Below, one piece after another: positions 53,220 through 61,269 of a stretch of DNA of 64,000 nt. A program made the position numbers and the translations under genes. Origin of the DNA: Bacillota bacterium (GTDB lineage: Bacteria > Bacillota > Clostridia > Christensenellales > Christensenellaceae). The notes under the pieces are model-generated. The model did not search any database. It was not told where the DNA came from and worked only from the letters and a program-made list of their open reading frames with translations. Positions within the stretch are counted from its first letter, which is position 1. Every line of letters begins with the position of its first letter. The stretch spans positions 124,001-188,000 of the forward strand of contig JAEWMJ010000057.1 in NCBI GenBank assembly GCA_023393165.1, in the 5' to 3' direction.

Positions 53220-55208
53220 TCACCTCGTATAGCTCAGTATGATGCTCTCGGGAGTAAAGTCCTGAAGCCTTTGAATAATATCAATGGTTTGAAGCCTTTT
53301 ACTCATCCAGCGCTCATACCAATATTCGATCATGGCCTGCGTTTTCGCCCTGACATCCTCATCGCTGGTGATATCAAATGGGTAATTCAACTCATCTGAA
53401 TGACCAAGAAGAAATTCATTTGTATTCGACGCCAACTCCATCGAATATACTATCCTTGGTGAATAGTGCTTCAGAAAAGCGTCAGCCTTGATCCCTATTG
53501 TGCTTAGCCCTCTGCTAATTAAGCGAAAGCGGGGGCTTGTACCTTCGCCGAAAATATGGTTTATTCTGCGCCCGCCATCCTGAAGCTCTAATAGTTGCAT
53601 CATTGCGTCAGTGGTTTCCTTAGAAAAATATACAGTTCCGTAGCCTTCGGTGATTCCCATCTTCTTGAATTGGAGTGTAAAGTCTTCGGTTATCGGAACC
53701 TTGATTCGGTTATATTGACTGCTACCCAAGGAATAAAGGCTTGTCGTACCTAAAAAAGCAAGCCGACTGTCACGAATTACCCGTTTACCCTTCATGCGGG
53801 ATGCAATTTCACTAACCTGGTTTGTATATTTCTCAGTATAATCACGGATTACAATAGGGCTGCAGGCCAAAATGCTTACCAACTTGCCGCCAAGCAGTTG
53901 ATTGTAGGGTGGTATTGCTCCGCAAACGATGATCTCCATCATATTGGAGCCAATCTTTGTCTTCCTATTTGCCACAAGAGCGACGTTAATGGCTTTGCGA
54001 CCCTGCTCATTTTTCATCATAGCTTCAAGCCATTTAGCATGGTTGTCGCATTTGAAACGATTGAACCAGCGCATCGCGTCTAGCAGCTTTGCTAACTCGA
54101 AGGTTCTCTTTTTTTTGAAAAGAATCTCCTTTGTTTCGTCTTCCCAATTTATTACCTTGGCTGTTTTTTTATTATCTATTGCTTGCTCTCGTAATTCCTC
54201 ATATAAGAATCTCAGCTCATTAATCGTCTCTTCTGAGGGATATTTTGTGCCTCTGTGATAACCGAGATCACGTACATATATATCATTGATAGCGTTTTTT
54301 AAATTTCCAAGCAGTACTTCCATGGTTTGTCGAGAATAAGCTGTAATTCTAGCTATATGCTCCTCCTCGGTTTCTAAATATCGCGTCCGTTTTGATGTTA
54401 TAGTTCCCCCGTTGGTCTGACTTACCTCTTGTTTGCTGATTTCCTTAGAAGCCTTGCGCTCTAAGGTGGCTCGAATGGCGTCCACCGTCCAGCCAATCTC
54501 ATTATCACGCACCGTTAGATTTAAAACGGCATTTCCTAATGCGAAGATGCCAATGATAGGGTGAAATTCCTGTGCGCGATCCCTTACAAGATAGAACAGG
54601 TTTCGTCCCGGCATGGACTTATACGGAATGGACCAGGTATACCGAAAATATCTCCATATGTCCGTATCGCGATAGCCGGTTTGCTCATCAATTGAATGGG
54701 TAACCAACTGGATATAAGGATCAACAACACGCTGTCCATTTTGAATAGCTTGAATCAACACATCCCTGCTGCCAATCAGGTTCTTGATGGATATCTCACA
54801 GCCGTGGTATACCTTTACACGTTCCATGTAAGTAATAAAACGCAGATTAGAATCGACCTTAAATTGTGCCCTTCTTTCGGTGCTTAAGCGATGCCGGATA
54901 TATTCCTTGTTGTTAGAATTTTCAGTAAGCATTGTCAGATAAAGCTCAGCATTGTTTTTCACCTCAAGGCTCCAGCCTTGCTGCATTAAATCATACAGGA
55001 CCCTAAGTGCTGCTATGTACCTTAACCCCTCAAAATTGTTGTCTGCGACACCGTCTTCGGTAGTGGTTATCTCTTGCTTTATTAATAAATCCCTATAATT
55101 AGGAAAGACCTCTCCCAGTCTCTTAGCCAAGCACTGAAATCTACCCGCATATTCTTCATTCAGTGCAGGTGAATATATTTCTGAAATTTCGTTTGCCTCA
55201 ATTGCCAT
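53220..55208 (-). CDS. DruA-family (DUF4338) protein
   Basis: The protein has 662 residues from ATG 55208, with GGAGGTCG upstream; a longer frame to 55277 overlaps the regulator gene. Family landmarks in order: HPIIGIFALGNAV, TVRDNEIGWTVDAI, LLGGKLVSILACSP, GTTSLYSLGSSQYNR, SEGYGTVYFS and INHIFGEGTSPRFRL. These match the DUF4338 proteins represented by DruA of the type I Druantia anti-phage system. None of druB-druE is present. Its molecular activity is unknown. It is tightly coupled (4 bp) to the FtsK-like gene. Confidence 0.72.
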   Translation of the reverse strand: MAIEANEISEIYSPALNEEYAGRFQCLAKRLGEVFPNYRDLLIKQEITTTEDGVADNNFEGLRYIAALRVLYDLMQQGWSLEVKNNAELYLTMLTENSNNKEYIRHRLSTERRAQFKVDSNLRFITYMERVKVYHGCEISIKNLIGSRDVLIQAIQNGQRVVDPYIQLVTHSIDEQTGYRDTDIWRYFRYTWSIPYKSMPGRNLFYLVRDRAQEFHPIIGIFALGNAVLNLTVRDNEIGWTVDAIRATLERKASKEISKQEVSQTNGGTITSKRTRYLETEEEHIARITAYSRQTMEVLLGNLKNAINDIYVRDLGYHRGTKYPSEETINELRFLYEELREQAIDNKKTAKVINWEDETKEILFKKKRTFELAKLLDAMRWFNRFKCDNHAKWLEAMMKNEQGRKAINVALVANRKTKIGSNMMEIIVCGAIPPYNQLLGGKLVSILACSPIVIRDYTEKYTNQVSEIASRMKGKRVIRDSRLAFLGTTSLYSLGSSQYNRIKVPITEDFTLQFKKMGITEGYGTVYFSKETTDAMMQLLELQDGGRRINHIFGEGTSPRFRLISRGLSTIGIKADAFLKHYSPRIVYSMELASNTNEFLLGHSDELNYPFDITSDEDVRAKTQAMIEYWYERWMSKRLQTIDIIQRLQDFTPESIILSYTR

Positions 55209-55257
55209 AAAAAGCGACCTCCAGAATCTAAATAATAAAATGCCTACTAAAAATTGA

Positions 55258-55458
55258 TTACCGGACAATCTCAACAATGTCGCTTAACTCACAATTAAGA
55301 GCAACGCATAAACGAACTAATACATCCAAAGCCACATATTCGTTCTTGCTCATTTTTGAAAAAGTGCTTGCACTTACATTAGCCATTTGACGCACTTGTG
55401 GTTTTTTTAATTCCTTTTCAATTATGAGCATCCACAACCTTTTATAGCTGACTCCCAT
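55258..55458 (-). CDS. Small XRE/Cro-type helix-turn-helix regulator
   Basis: The protein has 66 residues from ATG 55458, preceded by GAGGTG. The helix-turn-helix is PQVRQMANVSASTFSKMSKN followed by VALDVLVRLCVALNCELSDI, the pattern of the short YozG-like XRE regulators. It is the first gene of the DruA-like operon, about 50 bp ahead of it, so it probably represses that operon. Confidence 0.8.
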   Translation of the reverse strand: MGVSYKRLWMLIIEKELKKPQVRQMANVSASTFSKMSKNEYVALDVLVRLCVALNCELSDIVEIVR

Positions 55459-55608
55459 ATAGTACACCTCGTATACATCTAGGGTATAAATTATTTTTTA
55501 TTATATCACAAAATTCGGCAAATTTCCCAAAATATTATGAGATGTCACCATTTTATTTTTGTTCTCGCAATATAATCAGAATGATTAGATAAATAAAGGG
55601 CATTAAAA

Positions 55609-56568
55609 CTAAAGACTATACTGATCTGATTCCTTTTGCAGTTTTATCCCTAATACAATTTTCAAGTAATCGTTCATGTCCTTTCCCCGTTTCGGTGGTT
55701 CGTTTCTGACGTTGTATCTGGAAGGAAGAATTAATTGAATGGTTTTTGTAGCTAACCGTCCTGGCGCATCGTTGTCCAGATGCAGGACGATGTTGTTTAT
55801 ATGCGGAAAGTCTTGAAGGTATTGCATAAGCGCGGCAGGCGGTGTACTATCTTCAATCGTGTTCTTAGGCTTGTAAATTCCAGCCAGAGACAGGCAGTTT
55901 TCTTGCCGCCAATCTCTGCCTGCAAGCAGTTCCAGCGTGCAAAAAGACAGCAAATCAATTGCGCATTCAAAGAGATGTAATATTTTGGATTCATTTCTTG
56001 CCGAAATAGAAAAAGAGTAATGCTTATCGCTGCCGTCAACGTCACCCATAAACCGTTGGCCGGAGGTTCCCCGGAGTGCTCCATACCGGAGAATACCCTC
56101 CCGGTCAAAACCAACAAACACCGCGTTATGGTACTCCTTACTTTCATACAACCGGTTGGTCTGGATGCAGTAGTCGATGATATCCTGGTGAATACCACGC
56201 CCAGCCAGATAGGCAACTACGCGGTTATTGTTTTCATTTCTTTCCGGCAACAACAGGTTTCTCGGCTTGGTGGGTTCCTGTGTTGAAGGAACAGACGGAA
56301 CCATGTCCGCCTGTCCGTCTATCTGAAGCACCGCTTCGGGGAGCGTCATGCCCCGCACCTTAATCAAATAATCCAGAGCGGAGCGTCCCCCGATGCCGCG
56401 CGACCACCAGTTCCATTTGCCATTAGATATCTTAAGGCTGTCATGCGTGCGAGTCGTATAGACTTCGCCTGAAAACTGTACCAACTCCTGCGGCTCATAA
56501 TATTGCAAGTAAGTCAGCAGGTCCATTTGTTTTGCGTGTTCAATCTGTTCCGTGGTTACATATGCCAT
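55609..56568 (-). CDS. DUF3991/TOPRIM primase-like protein
   Basis: The protein has 319 residues from ATG 56568. The N-terminal zinc-free primase-like part contains NGKWNWWSRGIGGRSALDYL. The TOPRIM-like C-terminal half contains HLFECAIDLLSF (acidic motif) and NIVLHLDNDAPGR (DxD-type motif). Proteins with this layout occur in Tn1549-type elements beside the big helicase gene and are thought to prime replacement-strand synthesis. It starts 10 bp after the helicase stop. Confidence 0.85.
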   Translation of the reverse strand: MAYVTTEQIEHAKQMDLLTYLQYYEPQELVQFSGEVYTTRTHDSLKISNGKWNWWSRGIGGRSALDYLIKVRGMTLPEAVLQIDGQADMVPSVPSTQEPTKPRNLLLPERNENNNRVVAYLAGRGIHQDIIDYCIQTNRLYESKEYHNAVFVGFDREGILRYGALRGTSGQRFMGDVDGSDKHYSFSISARNESKILHLFECAIDLLSFCTLELLAGRDWRQENCLSLAGIYKPKNTIEDSTPPAALMQYLQDFPHINNIVLHLDNDAPGRLATKTIQLILPSRYNVRNEPPKRGKDMNDYLKIVLGIKLQKESDQYSL

Positions 56569-56578
56569 ATTTCTCACC

Positions 56579-58488
56579 CTATCTTTCGTGCCCTACCGCC
56601 TTTTTCTCCGGTTCGGCTTCCTCGTCCGGCTCTGCATCCATTACAATGCTCTCTTTCTGATCCATGTTGAGCAGAACATTCAACTCGTTCAGCCTGGCTG
56701 ATTTTTTCTTCAGCTCCTGTTCCTTCTCAAAAGGCATTTGTACCTGTTTCTTTGCGGTTTCCATCTGCTGTTGCAGCGTTTTTAACTGTTCGCGCCAATA
56801 CTCCAGCTTCTTGGGTATCTCAGTGAGTACGTTGTTTAGCCTAGTGATGTTGCCGTGGACATCGGAGCCAAGTGAAACCGAATGTCCCAATGCACCTTGC
56901 AGGGTGATCTGATACTCTTTTTTGAATGTGTCAAATGAGAACATCATAGGAAATCCCATATAGCTGCCTAGCTCCTGCGGCTCAGGCGACGTCATCATCT
57001 TGCAGGCATCCAGTACGGCCGCACCGGCCGCGGCTTTTTCAGCATATGCCACCTCCTTGACCACCATGCCGTCAAACTTGTTTTCCTCTTTTTTGCCTTC
57101 GGTTTCAACCGTAGCATGGTACTGTCCGAATCGCTCCAGATCCTTTTCAAGTCCGGCGATCCGCTCTCCGGTATATTTGATCTGTTGCGGAAAATGTTTG
57201 ATCAAGCTGTCCTCCAGTGAATACTTCTGGCTCAAATGGCTGGCTTTGAGTAATTTTAGTTTTGATACCTGAATATCGAGATCCATCTTCTCCTTTATAA
57301 ACGGATTCCCGGTTGCCAAGGCTTTAACTTCGGCATAAGAAAGCGCCGTTTCGTCAATATCCTCGGCGCTTCTGACACATGATTTTGAAGTCATGATCTG
57401 CGAGATAAATTTCTGCTTATTCTCCAGAATTTGATACAGGTACGCGTCGAAGGTGTTTTCCGTCACGTAGCGGTACATATGCACTTCGGGATTTTTATTC
57501 CCCTGCCGAATCGTGCGTCCGGCCCGCTGCTCCAAATCACGCGGCCGCCAGGGGCAATCAAGGTCATGACTTGCAATCAGCAAATTTTGAACATTGGTGC
57601 CCGCGCCCATCTTCGCCGTGCTGCCGATCAAAACGCGCACCTGCCCCTTGCGCACTTTAGCGAACAGCTCTTTTTTCTTGATCTCCGTATCCGCCTCGTG
57701 TATAAACGCGACTTCCTCCTTTGGTACGCCCATTTCTACAAGCTTTTTGCGGATATCGTCATAGACGTTAAAATTTCCATCATTCTTTGGGGTGGACAGA
57801 TCACAAAAAAGGAGCTGGGTCAGCTTTTGTTCCCGGTTCTCCTGCCAGAAGCGGAACACATTCTCCACGCAGGCGTTCACTTTGCTGTCCTGATGGTCGG
57901 GCAACATACCGTTTGCCAACCGCTGGTCGAGCGCCAGCTTGCGGCCGTCGTTGGTGATCTTGAGCATATTGTCCTCATATGGCTCCACCATCCGGTTTCG
58001 TACCTTTTCGGCGCGCTCCGCTAAATCCGCAACCATCTCCTTCTGAAACTCACTCGGCTTTACGGCGACGTTGTGATATCTGGGTGTGGGCGTGGGCAAG
58101 TTCAGCATATCCGCGGTCTTTATGTCCGCAACCTCCTTGAACATATTCATCAATTCAGGAAGATTATAAAAGCGGGCGAACCGTGTTTTGGTGCGGTAGC
58201 CTGTACCCTCGGGTGCAAGCTCAATGGCTGTGATCGTCTCGCCAAACGTGGACGCCCAGCAGTCGAAATGCTGTAGGCAATGCCGCCGCAGCGTCGCATA
58301 CTGCAAATACCGCTGCATGGTATACATTTCTGTGATGGAATTGCTGACCGGTGTTCCCGTTGCAAACACGATCCCACGCCCGTCCGTGATCTCGTCCAAA
58401 TAGCGGCATTTGGCGAACAGGTCACTGGACTTCTGAGCTTCTGTCTGGGATATACCGGCGACGTTTCTCATTTTCGTGTAGAGGAAAA
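56579..58488 (-). CDS. Methyltransferase-helicase, 3' exon
   Basis: This is the second exon of the gene whose first part lies at 61270-64000; the two are joined after removal of the group II intron (complement(join(56579..58488,61270..>64000))). It encodes the rest of the SF2 helicase: LYTKMRNVAGI at the splice point, VFATGTPVSNSITEM (motif III), VLIGSTAKMGAGTNVQN and the motif VI DLEQRAGRTIRQGN. A long coiled C-terminal domain ends in a Glu/Lys-rich tail. Taken alone it would start at ATG 58552 inside the intron, which is an artefact. Confidence 0.9.
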
Positions 58489-61269
58489 ATAGCGATAGGT
58501 AACTTTTTGAAATTATCTCCAAGTTTTCCCCCGCTTCACACCGTGCATGCACCTTTCAGCGCACACGGCGTTCCATCAATTTGACTTACTTTCTTCCATC
58601 AGATTTCAACACCGGAATAGCCTCACGGCTATTCCATGCTTACAAATTTCACATTAATTTTTGCTTGAATTTTTCGATTTTCCGTTTTGTTTTAAGGTCT
58701 GTTTCCTGAGGTATCGGACTGTTATGTATCATCCGGTGACATTTTTCGCACACCCATGCAAGATTGCTCACCTTGTTGATTTTATCCAACGGCAAACGGT
58801 TGTCCACATGATGGCAGCGCCGCAACGTATTATCCAGTAACGGCGTTCCGCAGCATCTGCATTTCCCTTTATCACGATTAAAAGCATATTCCCGGTTCAT
58901 GAAATACTCAAAATTGTATTTGCCTGTTGCGTAAGCCGCCATCAGTATTTCCTTGCTTGTATTTATTGACGGCCTGTTACATGGCAGTGGTTTGCTTTGG
59001 TTCCGGTATTTCACATAACGTCTTCTGCCTTCGTCCGTGTAGGGAGTTACCCGCTGATCAAAAGCCATTTTCTCATGCGCCGTGTGAGTGATAAAAGCCA
59101 TGGTGATTCCTATCCATTTACCTTCCAGCGGAATGGCAAAGGTTTTACTGATATACCCCTCATGCCTATGCGGAAGGTTTGACAGATCCTTCAGCGGTAT
59201 TTGCCACGCATTGTATTTGTCCGGATACATCCGTTTCCACGCGGAAAACGCACTGTTATTGACCCGCCTGTCTATCGCATGAAATGCATGTGCACTGATT
59301 GCAGGCCGCAGGTATTCAGCAATACCCATTATTACCGAATTAATATATTGAATTTGTGCAACTCGGCTGTTCGGCTCCGCATACATTCGGATATCCTGAA
59401 TCTCTTTGCATAGCTTTTTAACCTTGATCCCTAGCCTTTCCATATCCGGGAGCGGCTTTCCAACAAAATGTTGTTTATTGCTCTCCGGTGTCCGCCGGGG
59501 CTTTTCGGCTTTAATGACAAATCCGAGAAAATGAATTCCTTCCGTTTTCATATCCGTAACCTTCGTTTTCTCTTGGGAAAGCTCCAGTTTCATTTTGTAC
59601 CGGAAGTATTCCGTCAGTTCCCGTTTCAGCCGCTCGGCTTCTTGTCTGGTTGAAGTCAGTATCACCCAGTCATCCGCATAACGGATATTATATTTTGGCG
59701 TCACGCCTGCCCATTTTAATCTGCGGGTGTCATTACATTTATGCTTGCATTGCCTGTGTGGATCGTAATATTTTCTGCCGACATACCAATCAAAATCGTT
59801 CAGATAAACATTGGCGAGCAACGGCGAAAGTATGCCGCCTTGCGGCGTTCCCTGACCGTCATTTTTGAACATACCGTATTCGATATATCCCGCTTTCAAC
59901 ATTTCTCCGATAATCTTGATTAGCCGCTTATCATGTATCCCCATCCTCCAAATCTTTTGAAGCAACAGTCTATGATTAATGTTGTCAAAACATCCCTTAA
60001 TATCGCCTTCCAGTGCCCATGTAGGCTGGTCCGGCGACTTCCAGGATGCATTTATGAGGTTTACAATATCCATAACGGCATGTTTTTGCGCCCGGTATGG
60101 GCGAAATCCATAGCTATGCGGGTAAAACCTCGCTTCGCATATCGGCTCAATCACTATCCGTATACATTCCTGGACAATTCTGTCCAGAATAGTGGGAATA
60201 CCGAGTGGCCGTGTTTTGCCGTTACTTTTCGGAATGTAAACACGTTTGGCCGGTTTAGGCTTGTAGTAGTGAAACATTGCCTTTACCAGACCTATTACTT
60301 CATCCCTTGGCATTTGGAGATACCTGTCCATCTTTACCTTATCCACACCGGCAGTTTTGCTGCCCTTGTTGGACTTGATATTATGGATAGCGGTTGTAAT
60401 CGTTACTTCGTGGCTTACCGCCTCTAACAGTCCTGTAAAAATTATTCCCTGCTTAGACCTTGCATACAGAAAATCAAGAAGCTGTTTGAGTCCAGCCTCA
60501 TTTGAAAACCTGACGTTTAAATGCACAAGGTTACCACCTCGCAGTTCATCACCCATTATTTCAGGGAGTTAATAGTTTTCATTTGTGAAATTTGTAAATC
60601 AAACTGACTCGTCCCCTTCGCCTTGGAGTATTTCAACTCCGTGTAATTGGCTCTTTCCAATCTCAGACTACTATGGGACGGCTGACTTTCCGTAATTTTC
60701 ATCGCTCTGTTAAGCTCCGGTTACGGACTCTCAAACGTTCCTAAATCCTTATCCTTTTATGAAACCCTTAGGCCGTTACCTTACACCGTGAAACCTAAGC
60801 ATACTTTGAACCACAGTTGCCGTATGCCTCCGATGGATATTTCATCCCATCGGGAATATACCGAAAAACCAGCGGCATATTCTTTTTCAATCCTCCCCTT
60901 TTCAGGGGCCGCCTTCTCTTACGATGCTGCATAACTTACCCTAACGGGTAGCCATAGGTTTCGGAAGCCCGCACCATCTATTCCATATCTTTCGACTTAG
61001 GACATCAGGTTACGTCTTCACCACGCTTTGTACACCTGACATTAACAGTTGCCCGGTGCACAGTGGAGTATTAGCTCGCGTGCTGTCTCCGGCGTTGGCT
61101 TGCCGTATGTGGATTTGCTCCTTTCCGACATTGGTTCTGCACGGCAGGGGAATTACGCCCCTGAATTCAGGATTTAAGTTCTCTGCGATATTTTCTTGTA
61201 TTCCAAGTGCAATCGCATGGCGCTCTTTATCGCATCTGCCAGATGCGGTTTATGCGCAACGTCTCGCAC
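58489..61269 (-). mobile_element. Group II intron interrupting the helicase gene
   Basis: The element is 2,781 bp. The 5' boundary reads C|GTGCG (intron starts at 61269 with the GUGYG consensus) and the 3' boundary CGCTAT|TTTT (ends in AU). Removing exactly these bases restores FYKNLFLYTKM, the conserved helicase sequence after the DEAx motif, so the limits are firm to within a base or two. Domains I-III occupy about 60557-61269, the reverse transcriptase ORF lies in domain IV, and domains V-VI are in 58489-58648. Splicing is needed for a full helicase. Confidence 0.92.
58649..60526 (-). CDS. ltrA: Group II intron reverse transcriptase/maturase with HNH endonuclease
   Basis: The protein has about 625 residues from GTG 60526 (GAGGTGG upstream); ATG 60556 would add ten residues. 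RT fingers-palm: RVYIPKSNGKTRPLGIPT, GDIKGCFDNI, GTPQGGILSPLLANVYL and the catalytic YADDW. A maturase X domain follows (about 390-500). The C-terminal HNH zinc-finger endonuclease (about 570-620) has CRCCGTPL, RRCHHVDNRLPL and CEKCHRMIHN. All active-site residues are present, so the intron should be able to splice and retrohome. Confidence 0.95.
   Translation of the reverse strand: MHLNVRFSNEAGLKQLLDFLYARSKQGIIFTGLLEAVSHEVTITTAIHNIKSNKGSKTAGVDKVKMDRYLQMPRDEVIGLVKAMFHYYKPKPAKRVYIPKSNGKTRPLGIPTILDRIVQECIRIVIEPICEARFYPHSYGFRPYRAQKHAVMDIVNLINASWKSPDQPTWALEGDIKGCFDNINHRLLLQKIWRMGIHDKRLIKIIGEMLKAGYIEYGMFKNDGQGTPQGGILSPLLANVYLNDFDWYVGRKYYDPHRQCKHKCNDTRRLKWAGVTPKYNIRYADDWVILTSTRQEAERLKRELTEYFRYKMKLELSQEKTKVTDMKTEGIHFLGFVIKAEKPRRTPESNKQHFVGKPLPDMERLGIKVKKLCKEIQDIRMYAEPNSRVAQIQYINSVIMGIAEYLRPAISAHAFHAIDRRVNNSAFSAWKRMYPDKYNAWQIPLKDLSNLPHRHEGYISKTFAIPLEGKWIGITMAFITHTAHEKMAFDQRVTPYTDEGRRRYVKYRNQSKPLPCNRPSINTSKEILMAAYATGKYNFEYFMNREYAFNRDKGKCRCCGTPLLDNTLRRCHHVDNRLPLDKINKVSNLAWVCEKCHRMIHNSPIPQETDLKTKRKIEKFKQKLM

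Noticed and set aside
48907..55467. Calling the operon a Druantia system
   Set aside because: Only a DruA-family protein is present; druB, druC, druD and the druE helicase are missing, so the known system cannot be assigned.
48907..55467. Calling the operon a phosphorothioation-dependent restriction (Dpt) system
   Set aside because: The motor-nuclease layout is reminiscent, but no dnd modification genes and no DptF or DptG are visible.
56579..58552. Treating the 657-codon frame as an independent helicase gene starting at 58552
   Set aside because: Its first codons lie inside the group II intron; it is the 3' exon of the gene that continues at 61270.
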